Below are positions 22,220-33,999 of a stretch of DNA of 64,000 bases, one piece after another (positions within the stretch are counted from its first letter, which is position 1; every line of letters begins with the position of its first letter). The position numbers were made by a program, and so were the translations under genes. Source of the stretch: Helichrysum umbraculigerum (Eukaryota > Streptophyta > Magnoliopsida > Asterales > Asteraceae); the NCBI GenBank assembly GCA_949592205.1, contig CATIUR010000006.1, positions 5,589,001 through 5,653,000 of the forward strand, read 5' to 3'. The notes under the pieces were generated by a model. That model did not search any database. It had not been told where the DNA came from and was given only the letters and a program-made list of their open reading frames with translations.

Positions 22220-25200
22220 TCACGAAGATCTCATGAGTCGTAATCTTGAGATTGTTAAATCCGGAGCACCAAAACTGTCAAGAACAGCATTAGCTAAAGG
22301 AAACTCGGCCCTGGATGTGAATCTGTAACAAAATGGGAAAAGCAAAAGTTAAACTTATGTTTAATCAGTGTAATTTAGTAATTCTAACGAATGAGAAAAA
22401 CAGTTATAACTCAGAATGATTCAAAGTGATTTTGTGTTTGTATCTGTGACGTAAGTAATTGAAAGTCTTGCTTTTTTATAGAAAAAAAATACAATTGTTA
22501 CTTTTTGTTTATTATCAGTCAAAATAATGAAATTCTGGAGAAACAAGGAATTAATGTAAAAAAAATTATTACTCTATATATAAATGAATATGGAAAAGTT
22601 GAATGTGGTCTGGTTTGTTAAAGTATGTGGTTCTCCCGGAAATAGGCAGGCTTGCAGGTTCGTGAGGACTACTGGTTTCCTACGAGACCATGGGAAAAAC
22701 AATGGCGTTTGAAATTTGAATCATATGAGGAAGATCCAGAGGCAGGACATACTAAGGGTTTTACAATCCGCGAGTCATGACAACTGTGGTGTATTAATGA
22801 AGGATGGAGGCAATTAAGATAATGGCAGCATGCTAAACTGATTCAAACTCTACAGATGAACAAACATCTGTACTACCTCTAACTCAACTTAGAATCATAC
22901 CACAATACTAACTCATCTGCGAGACGCATGACATTTGTGATGACATGATGTCAAACCTGATAGAGAGCATGATGGATTGAAGTTTCCAGTTAGGAACATC
23001 AATACAAAAATTTCTAAGTCCCAAAACAAAATTGGCAAGTGATCATTTTTGTATTTCGATTAAAATATCAACATAACGAGTCATAGTTTTATACTTTGTT
23101 CTTCAAGTTGTTTCCCTTCATTCGAGTTAACAAAGATAATGGGGAGATTCTAGATATGCCTCAGGGACATTAGCACCTAGAGGTGGAAAATTTCCATTCA
23201 AGCTACACTAGATGATGTATATCTCATTTAAAAACTTAGTAATTCATACCTGCTGCGAAGAACGACACACGGCATGCCTATTTGCTCGGCTGCAGCGACT
23301 CCTGGTAGACTTCCCGCAACAAGAACACAATTGGGAACAGGTACTTCTGCATACTCCGCTCCTGCTCTCAGTGCAGTCACAATTTTTTGTATGCTGAGTG
23401 GATAAAATGCAAAGGTTTAAAGTGGATAAGTCATCAATATTTTAGATGACTGATAGATTATGAACAAGACCCATGTCAAAATATTAGACCATGCACTTAG
23501 CCACTTTTTTTTCCTGGCAAACTAACCCCTCTTCTTCTGAAGATGTCATACAACATTATGATTTTCACCAATGATAATATTTGGAAAATTTTATGTAGAT
23601 ATAATTTCCAAACAATCTCACTTGGCGTTTTATCCAAAATTGCCTTATTTTTGCATATTATAGCACATTTAGTTGATAAAGATTTTACTACAAAATTATT
23701 AACATAGTTCAACAAATTACTCACATCCATGGGTATATATTACATCTATTTTTGTTCTGCGGAATCATATAGCAAATAAAGGAGAGAAAACAGACACAAA
23801 ACACCGAGTGAAGGTGAGCCTACCTTTCACTTGAAGTAGTATCGATGTCAACACTTAACTTTAACATTGACGCGACCTCTTTAGCAACTTTTTGTTTCTC
23901 GTTGGATGCTGGCCCAAAAAGCAGTCACAGAGCACTTCCTCATCATCAAAGCTTCTGGATAAAGATGTGTACAGGTTCGAATGTATGCATGCAAAAGCAA
24001 TTGAAGGTTAGTAATCTACCTGCTTTTCTTGCTTCTCTAACTAATTGCTCATCCAAACTAGAGGAAACTCCTTTACCGAGTACAAGCTGGCCATAAAAAC
24101 TTTGTTCAGCCTCCAATTTCCCAATAATTTTGATCTTTGACATCCTATCTTTACCAAGTTTTTCAATAATGGGCCTGCAAATTTCGATAGAAGATAACAT
24201 CTAGGATCAACAAATAGGTGGAAATCAATAGTTCAGAAAGAGATTATGGAAAAACTATGTTGCTGACTTGACTTCTATACAAGGATATCAAAATTTCCAT
24301 AAGCTTAAACCAATGTTGCAGATAATAATTTGTGATAACAGTTTCCACGTCATATGATTTATGACAATAATTTCCATTTCCTATGATTTATAAACCTCAA
24401 CTTCAAATACAAATTGTAGAAGGGACTGTGATACTAATGGAGTATTAACAAAAAGATTATACATTATAGTGAATAAATAGTATACTTCCTGAGAAGGGAC
24501 TGTGATACTAATGGAGTATTAACAAAAAGATCATACATTTTAGTGAATAAATAGTATACTTCCTGTTTGTATGTCATGTATGATAGTGTTTGCCATGTTG
24601 ATCAAGCTAGTCAGTCATTTTTTTGGGGTGAGGACCTACTCTTATATGTGAGATCAAAAACATTTCTAGATCTTACGTAACCAAAATCATACTCCTCTGT
24701 CGCAATTCCCATTAATATTTATCAATTTTTCCGTGCATGGGGTTTCTTTATTCTTCTTTTTTTTAAAGCAATGCATATCAGAAACTCCAAGTGGTCACAT
24801 AAATATAGATGTATTACTGACCTAGCTATATTTTCACCACTTCTGCTATAGGCAGCTAGAACAACTACAGGAACACCTTCTCTATGTGCATCATCAATAA
24901 AGCTGTAGATGAAAGAAATAACTTTCATATATTAAATAGATAAATGATCACTGTAAATCTGTAACATAATAGCAGGGAAAACAAAATGCTTGATTCTTCA
25001 ATATCTATTACCAAGAGATATATGACCTCAATCATGGCCAACAGATCTCTATTCAGAGGCATCAGTTATTGCTTTACAACAATATGAGGTGGATATATTC
25101 GATAACAAATAATGCTCTAATCTCTTTTAACATTCTAGACGCCAATCGTTGTGTTTACAACTAATCAAGTAACTAACATGTTCACATAGGGATTAGATTT

Positions 25201-27442
25201 AGTTGACTAACACTCATACAAAATCCCTATACAAGACTTGACTTGACTATCATGATTGACAAGTATGCTCCAGTATGAGATACGTTAGTAGTATTAATAC
25301 TTCTATTATGTCTTGGTTACATGCCATTGAACATGCTCCTCACTGATGGTCCTCCTATCATAATTGATGCCAACTATTTAGTGATTTTGCTCTTTCCGAT
25401 TTAAATGTCTATAATTCATAATACATAATACATAATACAACTAACATAAGTATGAACAAGTAGAATCCTGTTTGAAATAGTGAATATGAACCAGAAAAAT
25501 CAAGTGAGCTGTGAGCTGTGACTTGTGACTCAATACTTGAGCAATTAATTTGAGATCTCACTATTAACATTTAAGAGCCTCAGCTATTATTTATTATAGA
25601 AGCAAACTTGATTGAAATATAATTCCTTTCATGTGCTATAAATTTTAAAACAATATGACTGGTATTGTATAGTACCCAACTGTATAATGGTAAATATAAT
25701 TTGTACAAAGAGTTATGATAACTCACTCGTCAGCACCAGGTCTCAGAGGCAAAGATTTTGACATGACAAGATCTTCCAACGCATTTTTCTGCCAACAAGT
25801 CCCATTGTCTTGACACATCAACAACGACAGAAAGCAGTAATCATAATAATACTAATAAATAAGAATATAAATATAGATGATAATAATCATTATATATGTA
25901 ATAATATTAAGTGGTCGTAGATCAGCAATCTGCTTATAATTGGTGAAGCTATTCAAATTTAGTACACAAACAGCAAATCTCAAGTGATTTTCTCACAAAT
26001 ATGGATGTTATAGACATCTATAACAAATTCCATAATCATTAAGCCAAACACTTCATACAAAATGATCATATCCAGATGAACTGAATTTTCAAGATACAAA
26101 AACGCAGAGAAGAAACAAACAGAGATTTCTATCTGTGTTAACCATACCTTTTCTCTCAGCACACTTTTCTTGAAGCTTTCCTTCTCATTAGTGGGGAGTG
26201 AAGTAGGCCAACCTATCTGAGAAATACATCAGTAATAGGAGATGCACTACCTTTCAAAGAAAAGCAAAAGGCATGCCATTGAACTGAATAAAATCTTAGC
26301 CAAACTTGCTAGCTTGATATTAAATCACCTTATTAAAGTACAAGGTTAGCATTTCCTCCTCACCACCAAAGCTCTTCCTGCAAAGTAAGTTGGTAGGTAA
26401 AAATCTCCCAAAGAAGAGTAATCTAATAACAGGTTGGAACATGTATAATATTTGAAGTGTACTCACTCCTAAGGAGCAAACTCAAGTGATCGAGTAAACC
26501 TCTATCACAAGTTCATGGAAGAAACTAAGATTGAAGAATGATTCAGGCAAAAAAAACATTTTCCGGTGTTTAATTAATCTAATTACATTAAGAGTCCCAA
26601 GTATAAATATTATTGGAAGATCCAATAGGCATGAACAAAATCAACAAAGACAAATTTTCTCCAATAATTAAGTCACTGAGGTACCTAATTTTGCTTCGTA
26701 ACAGAAAGTAACATAGTAATTAATCAGTCAAAATAAACTAAATATGACCTACAAAAAGATATCTCGTTAACTTTTACATTGTGTTTCACAGACGACGCCA
26801 ATCATGTTTAGCCAAGCAATCTAACTTTGCAGTTCAACAAAAAAGGAATCAAAGAAACGAATTTAACAGAATCCCACACCTTACGAGATCTAAATAGATC
26901 GGTTCAGTCCAATGTGCACAATCCAATCCCAATTTCTTAAATGCTGCATAAATGAATAACATTATCAGGTCATAATCTCAGTTACAAACAATCAATCTCA
27001 ATTACACACACGCACACACTCTAACAGCTCACCTAAGTTAAATGCTTCACGATTGCCAACACGATATACATCCATAAGAACCCTGATGATTAAAATTAAA
27101 ATTACATATAAATGTACACTTCTACAAGATAAGAAACATTTTCATATAAATCAAAGAAATTGATTACCCTTCTACTTCAAGAAGAACAGCCAATTGTTTC
27201 GTTGAACTGTTTATGGCCTCCGAGGATCCATTTTCAGCATAAACCCTAGAATTCAGGTGCTTGCTTTTGTGACGATAAGTATATGAAGTTGGAAGTGAAA
27301 TTCCAAATCCTTGACTACACTTGTTGTTATATGACTTCAAAATGCTGTGGTAACTGCTTCCACAGCCGTAGACGGCGGCCGGAGCGACGGTAGAACGACG
27401 AATCGTACATAAAGGTGCGGTTTCTATTGCCGGTAGCCGCAT
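22220..27442 (-). CDS. Plastid-type HAD / CbbY-like hydrolase-family protein, 11 exons
   Basis: Exons from the 5' end: 27442-27168, 27082-27033, 26943-26880, 26377-26329, 26216-26148, 25788-25727, 24902-24822, 24174-24020, 23908-23824, 23393-23250, 22322-22220. Together 1137 nt, 378 codons plus TGA, with phase kept at every GT-AG junction. I start at ATG 27442 (MRLPAIETAPLC); further upstream only TTG continues the frame. The first ~70 residues are Ser/Arg-rich and transit-peptide-like. The HAD core follows: AVLLEVEGVLMDVYR (motif I), cap region, VPVVVLAAYSRSGENIAR (motif II), RMSKIKIIGK, then NCVLVAGSLPGVAAAEQIGM where motif IV normally sits. Motif I is E-V-E instead of D-x-D, and the acidic pair of motif IV is AGS, so phosphatase or mutase activity is doubtful. 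Similar CbbY-related proteins exist across plants; the function is not known to me. Confidence 0.93.
24418..24565. repeat. 74-bp tandem duplication in a HAD intron
   Basis: Copies 24418-24491 and 24492-24565 (AGAAGGGACTGTGATACTAA ... TATACTTCCTG) differ at two positions at most, so the duplication is recent. It lies in the intron between exons 24902-24822 and 24174-24020. Confidence 0.9.
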
Positions 27443-27683
27443 GTTTTCGTATCTGAGCAAATTGTTATCACTCCTCTCTTATTTTCTTTTTGAGAATATT
27501 ACACGGATGGTCCTCGCAATTAAATTAAAATTCCAGATTTTGCTCTTTAAAATTTTTAATTACGTTGATAGTCCTTTATTTTAAAAACGTGTCATGTGAC
27601 GCTCACGTCCTAAATTGAAGGTAGCCAATTCTTTCTGGCTCTGGTCGGATTGTAAGAGAGATTATTATTCTACAACATTATGT
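27443..27683 (-). promoter_or_regulatory. Presumed promoter and 5' UTR of the HAD gene
   Basis: About 240 bp separate the start codon from the nearest transposon remnant. Read on the minus strand it is AT-rich with TC-rich patches near the ATG (CCTCCTCTCT-like runs around 27470). No definite TATA box could be assigned. Confidence 0.3.
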
Positions 27684-27688
27684 GTAGA

Positions 27689-28051
27689 TGTAGGTCCCGT
27701 ATCTCAGGATCTATCTCGAATCGAATACACGTTATACATGCAGAATCCGTATAATATGTTTTGATCGTTAAACGTTAATGAAATAGCAAACACACGGGAT
27801 ATATATAACTTCTGATATTTTATTGATTGATCGTATAAGCTTTTACACACTAACAAATCGGCAGTAACCCAGAATAGACACACGTTAATACAAATAAAAC
27901 CCTAACTCGTATATATATACTCTGACCTCTTGCGACACTACTAGTGTCGCTATTGCGACACTTCGTAAGTATGGCAGACAAAACAAAAATTTCACTAAGT
28001 CTTTTCTTATACATTTTGACCAAGTTCACTTACACACAAATTGCACCAACA
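27689..28051 (-). mobile_element. Copia-type solo LTR, 363 bp, TSD GTAGA
   Basis: Read on the minus strand it begins TGTTGGTGCAATTTG and ends GGGACCTACA. GTAGA flanks both sides (27684-27688, 28052-28056). No internal region is present. The short length and TGTTGG start fit Ty1/copia LTRs. It carries an inverted repeat GCGACACT-act-AGTGTCGC (27932-27950) and a further half-site GCGACACTT, the same stem as in the gypsy solo LTR array at 12324-12647. Confidence 0.8.
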
Positions 28052-28056
28052 GTAGA

Positions 28057-28510
28057 CTAATTAGCATTTGTCAAAAATCGTTCATAAAAAGTGTTTATCT
28101 ATATATTTATAAGAAATAAGCACTTAAAAATAAGCATGTTGACTTAAGTTTTATTTTAAGCATATAAATACTTACAATTACAAATAAGCAATCCCAAACA
28201 CCTATTTATATTAGATAATAACATTTATCTAAATATATATGAATTTTGCTATTTGTAGCCCTAAGGGCTATGTTTAAAATTTAAATTCATGCATAAAAAT
28301 GTGGTATATCAAGTTGGTTTTGAGGGAAGTTATATTCAAGGTGGCTGGTTATTATTAAGGTACAAACATTTAATGCGTGTCTGAATTTCCTATTCATAAC
28401 CCTTAGGGCTGCTACGTATAGCATTTTTCAATATGTATTTATTTTCATATATATAAACATGATAAGTATTTTTGTAAATGGTTTCATATTTTACACGAGC
28501 CTAAAATCTA
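28057..28510. other. Spacer
   Basis: AT-rich DNA with no gene seen. Two separate segments mention a similar phrase (GCCCTAAGGGCT near 28256 and CCCTTAGGGCTGCTA near 28398, roughly inverted), possibly ends of a small MITE, but no TSD was resolved. Confidence 0.4.
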
Positions 28511-28758
28511 CTCCCTCTGTCCCGATTATATCGTCCCCCAACCAAAATTGTTGAATATAAGATAGAGTAGATAATTGTCACTTTTGCCCTTATATTCAAG
28601 GCAAATTTGACTTGATATATTTAATAAATAAGCTATTGAGAGTAATTAATGAGGGAAAAATTGAGAGTTTAATGAGTTTTAAGGTTACTTTTAACAACTG
28701 GATATTTTTTCGGACAAACAAAAATAGTAAGTAGACATTAAAATTGGGACATATGGAG
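28511..28758. mobile_element. Stowaway-type MITE
   Basis: 248 bp between TA dinucleotides (28509-28510, 28759-28760). The left end is CTCCCTCTGTCCC and the right end is GGGACATATGGAG, a degenerate inverted copy. Tc1/mariner-derived Stowaway MITEs use the terminus CTCCCTCCGT and a TA target. The interior is AT-rich and non-coding. Confidence 0.75.
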
Positions 28759-29010
28759 TAGTCGGGTGTGAAGATTGAACGAGGAAAAGAAAAACGTGAA
28801 GCATGGGAAGATCCCGACGGGATGGTGATGATCCCAGCATGATAAATTATGAAAACTTGATCAGCGGATTTCATCGACGGGGGATGAGTATTTATCCCTA
28901 AGGGATAAGTGATTTTAAGCACTATTCTGGCGGGATGGTGATGTGTAAATTATAAAAAGAATGAGAAAAATAGCAAAGCATGGACTATTACACAACTAGG
29001 CAAGTGTACC

Positions 29011-31454
29011 TGATGCGCCCCCAGCGGTCGGTAAGGATTTTGCCCTTGTCGTTGCACCGGCTGCCGGAGGCGGCGATCAGTGGGTGTTTTAAATTTGTAA
29101 TTGCGGGGCCTAAGTTTTCCCTAACAATGCTAATCCTAAGGGTGAGCAAGTGGTAGGTATGACCTAGAGTCGTTCTTCAAACCGACTGAATTGAAACTAA
29201 GGCGTGGCAGATGAGGGCTTTCAAACTAGTGAATGGTTTATAAAATAGTGGGGGAGTTTTGGTTTTTACATTAACTAACTTAGGCAAGTAAATAAATATA
29301 AGCGAAATAAAAATAAAACGTAAAGCAGATAAAATAAAGATAGTGTTTGCTGAGATTTCATTAATTAAGTTATGGGATGATATTTGGAGAAACTGTTTTG
29401 AAAGATATTAGTTAATTATCATTATTGAATACTTGTATGTAAACACTAGATTCCCTACTAATTAAAATCCCATTAGCATGTCACACCGGGAGCTAGGTTA
29501 TGGTAACATTACAAAGTATTTAGAATAATAAGCAAAATCTTAATTATGGTTTAATAATACTTTCATATGAACGGGAACAAAATCTTAAGGTACTAGACAT
29601 AACTGAATCATATAACGATTCCTCGTCATCCTAACAGATTCTTATATTTAAAAAGTTCATTTATGACTTTAAACCAGCCCTTGCTTAAGGCTACCCAATA
29701 AATCCCCTAGTTATTCACAGCGTTCCTCACTTTAAGTGGTTCCACCGCTTCAAACCTTGGCCATGTCTTGTCCTACGATAATCCCCCATATAGCCTTGCG
29801 GTTCCATAGTTTCATACATTTGACAAATTATATTGACACAGATGACTGACTACCATTTAATTGGACGTCGTTAAAAAGGTGTTGTAATCACGTTTATTGG
29901 TGGAAAGGCGATAGATTAATTTGAAGTTTAAAAGTCTATTTTAGAAAGGTTAATTAAACTAGGTTTCTCGTTTTATATATATTAGTCCGTAATATAACTA
30001 CCTTCGTTCGTTACACAGCTTCCACGTTTTTGTACTCCACCTAAAGTGTTTCCAACGCTATACTGCATAACAGTTGAATAGGGGTCATCATATCACTTCG
30101 TAATATTATACCGTTTCGTAATATGACTACCTTCGGTCGTTCCTCGACTTCCATACATTTGTACTCCACCTTGAAGTGTTTCGAGTACTATATCGAGTAA
30201 CAGTCGAATAGGGGCCGTCATATTACTTTACGATAATTAAGACCGTTTATATTCTACTACTATGATGATCCTAAGGCAACAATCAAACAAGAGCATGCAA
30301 TAAGACGATCAAAGCAATACTAACGATCTTTAATATTTAATTATAAATCATCCCATAATTAACTAACTACATTGCAAACAAACACAACAAGTATACTACT
30401 CTCTAATCATGGCAATAACTAAATCTAGCATAATCAATATAAACGTAATTAATTAAGATAGATAAGGATTAGAAAGAACTAGGATTAAATACGAGAGAAA
30501 GTAGACTTGAATTAATTGACACAATTCCAAGCTTACACCGAAGATTACAATGCGTTCCGCACTTTCCCTCTACTTCTAATAAAACTCCTAAACTAGTTTA
30601 AATACTAGTAAAAACTAAGCTAAAGAAAGAATGTAGAGAGAGAAAATATGAGCTTATTTCTAGAGTGAGAAAAATAAGCTAGGAATGGTGTGTCCTGAAA
30701 TGAACCATGGAGGCTCCTATTTATAGGTGAAAGTTGGCTCATTTTAGCAACTTGGGGCACACGTTAGCAAAAGGTGGAAAAGGTGGTGCACCGGGTACCA
30801 AAAAGCGCGTAAAGGTGGTGCATCGGGTACCAAAAAGCATGTAAAGGTGGTGCACCAGGTACACGCAAGGACCAAAAGGCGGAAATGGGATGGGGGACAG
30901 GTGGCCGGCGCCTGGGGGCTGGTGGCCGGTGGTGGCTGCCATGCTGCCGCCCCGGTTCGCTTTCTTTCGCTGCATTTCTTAAATCGTGCGTATCTTCTTC
31001 GTTATGCGTCCGTTTGCGTCGATTCTTTTTTTGTTGGATCCATTTTTAAAAAATGAAGACTTTGATGAAAAGAAATCCCAAAAATATGTCTTTGAACTTT
31101 AGATGTCTCGTACGAATCGTTTGAATCTTCCGGCGGGCGTAGAATCTTCATTCTTCATCCGTTTTTGCTAATTCTTCTTCTGTTGGATTCGTATTTTGAA
31201 AACGAACATCTTGGATAAGATAAATCTTATTGATGGGCACTTTGTCTCAAAATCTTGTTTTGATGCCTCGAGTCTTCAATAGTTCGTGGAATCTTCGTTT
31301 TTCGATCGTTTTGCTTAATTTTTCTCGTGCAACCTTGTTTTGACCTTCTTGGCATAATATTACTGATTTGTGCATTATTTGAGTCTAAATGCCAAGTATT
31401 GTTCCAGAATGAGAGAGATATCGGTAGTAAAAACGTGACTTTTACGCGATATCA
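29011..31454 (-). repeat. 3' LTR of the Athila-like element
   Basis: Homologous to 46969-49384 over its whole length. It holds a 33-bp unit (AAAGGTGGTGCACCGGGTAC...) present nearly three times at about 30776-30862; the 5' LTR has about two copies with a small insertion. Confidence 0.92.
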
Positions 31455-31470
31455 AGTATCCCACACTTAG
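31455..31470 (-). other. Polypurine tract of the Athila-like element
   Basis: The minus strand reads AAGTGTGGGATACT directly before the 3' LTR start TGATATCG, the form seen in Athila/Tat elements. Confidence 0.7.
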
Positions 31471-31639
31471 AACTTTGCTTGTCCTCAAGCAAACTCGAAT
31501 TTCAAGCATGGTTAAAAATTAGTAGATAATGAAATATTTTAGGGTGGAACTTTTTACCGAGGGGGTTTTGGAAAAAAAATAAAATATTTGTGCTTTTGAG
31601 AAAGTAAGGTTGTAATCACTACAACAAAAATGACCTTTT

Positions 31640-32090
31640 AGGACCATTTTTCGTGGGACACTTTTTGAAGGCATCCTATAAAACATCTAATAGGACGCTT
31701 CAGTTTTTTATTCATATTATTATAGTATATGTTAGGACATTTTATATGTGTGTCCTATTACCTTAAGTTTATAGGATGTTTATTCGTTAATGTCCTATTA
31801 TTGTAGTAATTAATAGGACACTTAACGTGTGAGTCTTATTATATTGAGTTTTAAAGGACGCTTTTTGGTTAATGTCTTATTATGTAGGAGACTATTAGGA
31901 CACTTGATATATTGGTCTTATCACATTAAGTTTTAAAGGACACTTAGAAATTGGGGTCGTATTATTGTATAATCTAATAGGACACCTAATACATGAGTCT
32001 TATATATTTACTTGTATAGGACTCATTTTAGTTGGCGTCTTTTGTTAATTATACCGAATAGGACACTTGATATGTAAGATATCGTTCGCG
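31640..32090. repeat. Left subterminal repeats of the CACTA element
   Basis: Many diverged copies of AGGACACTT...GTCCTATTA-type words in alternating orientation at about 30-60 bp spacing. These are the presumed binding sites of the TNPA-like protein. Confidence 0.8.
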
Positions 32091-33462
32091 TTCTGGTACC
32101 TTGAGAGTTGGTTACAAATACATTTGGCAAATATTTTTTCAAGCCGTTAGTAAAAAGATAGCGAAATAAATAAACACAGAGCCAAATACATTTGGCTAAT
32201 GTTTTTTCAATTAGCAGTAGTAAAAATATGACAAAAAAAAAACCAAAAAAGGCTGTCTGACAAATCGAACCCGTGACCATCTGTTCATGAAACTAGATAC
32301 ATAATCAACAAACAAATTCCGTACGTTGTTTTAATTTTTGATTATCAATATATATTAAACGTTTTAGTGAACAATATAACCATCTTTTTAACCCTAACAT
32401 AATTTCCAGCTCTAATTGGATTTCTCTTATTAAACTCTACTCACGTAAAACTCGTACAGAGCAACTAATCTCTCCCATATTCAACGGATCGGAAAAGAGT
32501 ACAAGTACAACAATCCTCTCATTCCAACGATAATCAAAGTGATCGATCAGGTATCCAACTTATTTACTTATCTCATTCCACATATGAACTTATAAAACAC
32601 AACTTCTAGAGATGTTAAATGTTGATTTTTCATGTTTGTTCTACTTATCAGTTTCTGTATAATCATAATTAGGGAGAAAACCCCCGTGGCCCGGCCCCTA
32701 ACAAGTCCACTTACTGATGAATAATTTATATTAAAAGGTAGAAAGAATAAGTGATAGATACTAACTTATTTTTGATTTGGAAGAGAGCATCTACTCTATT
32801 GTTGATCTATTGTCGTAATGATTATGAACCTTAAAGTCTTTAACCAAATTCATATGTTGAAAGACTGGTTGTGTCAAGTGGTTGATTAGGTAACGGGTCA
32901 AGATGGGAGTCAAATTATTTTGTTCAGAAAAGGTTGGAGTTTGATATGCAATGCATTTGGTTTACTATGGGAGTCAATTATACATTTTGTGATATAATGA
33001 TTTACACAGAACACAACTACACAAACACATATTTTTCAGATTTACTGGATTTAGTTGTCTAATTTCGGTTTGGTATTGGATGGTTATCATTTCTTCTAAA
33101 AATTTACCTGAATAACTGCACTAAATTGTCATATATTCATTAGCCTTCTTTTCCAATTCAGCAGTTGCTTGTTGACATACTCGATTTAATTTGGATCTCT
33201 TGAAATAACTACTGGGCTTGTCATGTACGCAGACCCAAATATGCATGTTTTAATATTTTGGCCAACTTAATAAAACTCACATTGTTTCATGCTTGTTAAA
33301 ATTGTCATATAAGGTACAAAATTAGGATTGCTTTATTAGCATCACGAATGTTTCCTTTTAATGTTTTATGTTGTGACTTGTTTGCTTTATGAATATTGAC
33401 TTGATTAGAGAGGGTTTAAGTGGTACAATTGTTGACACTTGACACCAATACTCTAGTTTTAG

Positions 33463-33894
33463 ATGAAGATGAAGACTAAGAGGAAGATTCAGAAGCCTTT
33501 TCTTGAGTTCGGCGTATCGGATCATGTGTATATCTCAGGTTTGTTCTCAAATTTACATTGTCTGAATTTTGCACTTTAACTGTGTTTGACTAGTATATTT
33601 TTCAGCATTTTTTTTTCATTGACTGTATAAATAGAACATAACCCAAATTTATCCATTTCGGTAGAAATTGCCACCTCCAGAAAATAGACATGTGCCTCTG
33701 TGAATGTTAGGTGCATTATATATTAGAATTCCTTCCCACGTCTATATATATTTATTTAACACGAGTTTGTAATGAGCCTTATTGATGCCTTATATTTTAT
33801 TTACTTGTAGGAAATGATTGGATCTTCTGCTGTGAGATTTATTTCAAGAAGAACACTGAGATGGGCATTGAGATATGAGACGAGTCGATATTTG
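33463..33894 (+). CDS. Doubtful two-exon small ORF in the CACTA left arm
   Basis: ATG 33463 opens MKMKTKRKIQKPFLEFGV and continues to a possible donor at 33539 (CAG|GTTTG). A TTGTAG acceptor at about 33810 would continue in frame as GNDWIFCCEIYFKKNTEM to a TGA, 48 codons in all. No family was recognised. It might be a captured host fragment or a chance reading. Confidence 0.15.
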
Positions 33895-33999
33895 AAGCTT
33901 TTGAAGTCATTACATATTGTTTCGAGTAATCCATATTCCATTGGATTGTTTTATCTGAAATCTTCGTGTGATGATTCTTTTTAGTTTTTAGTATTATGC

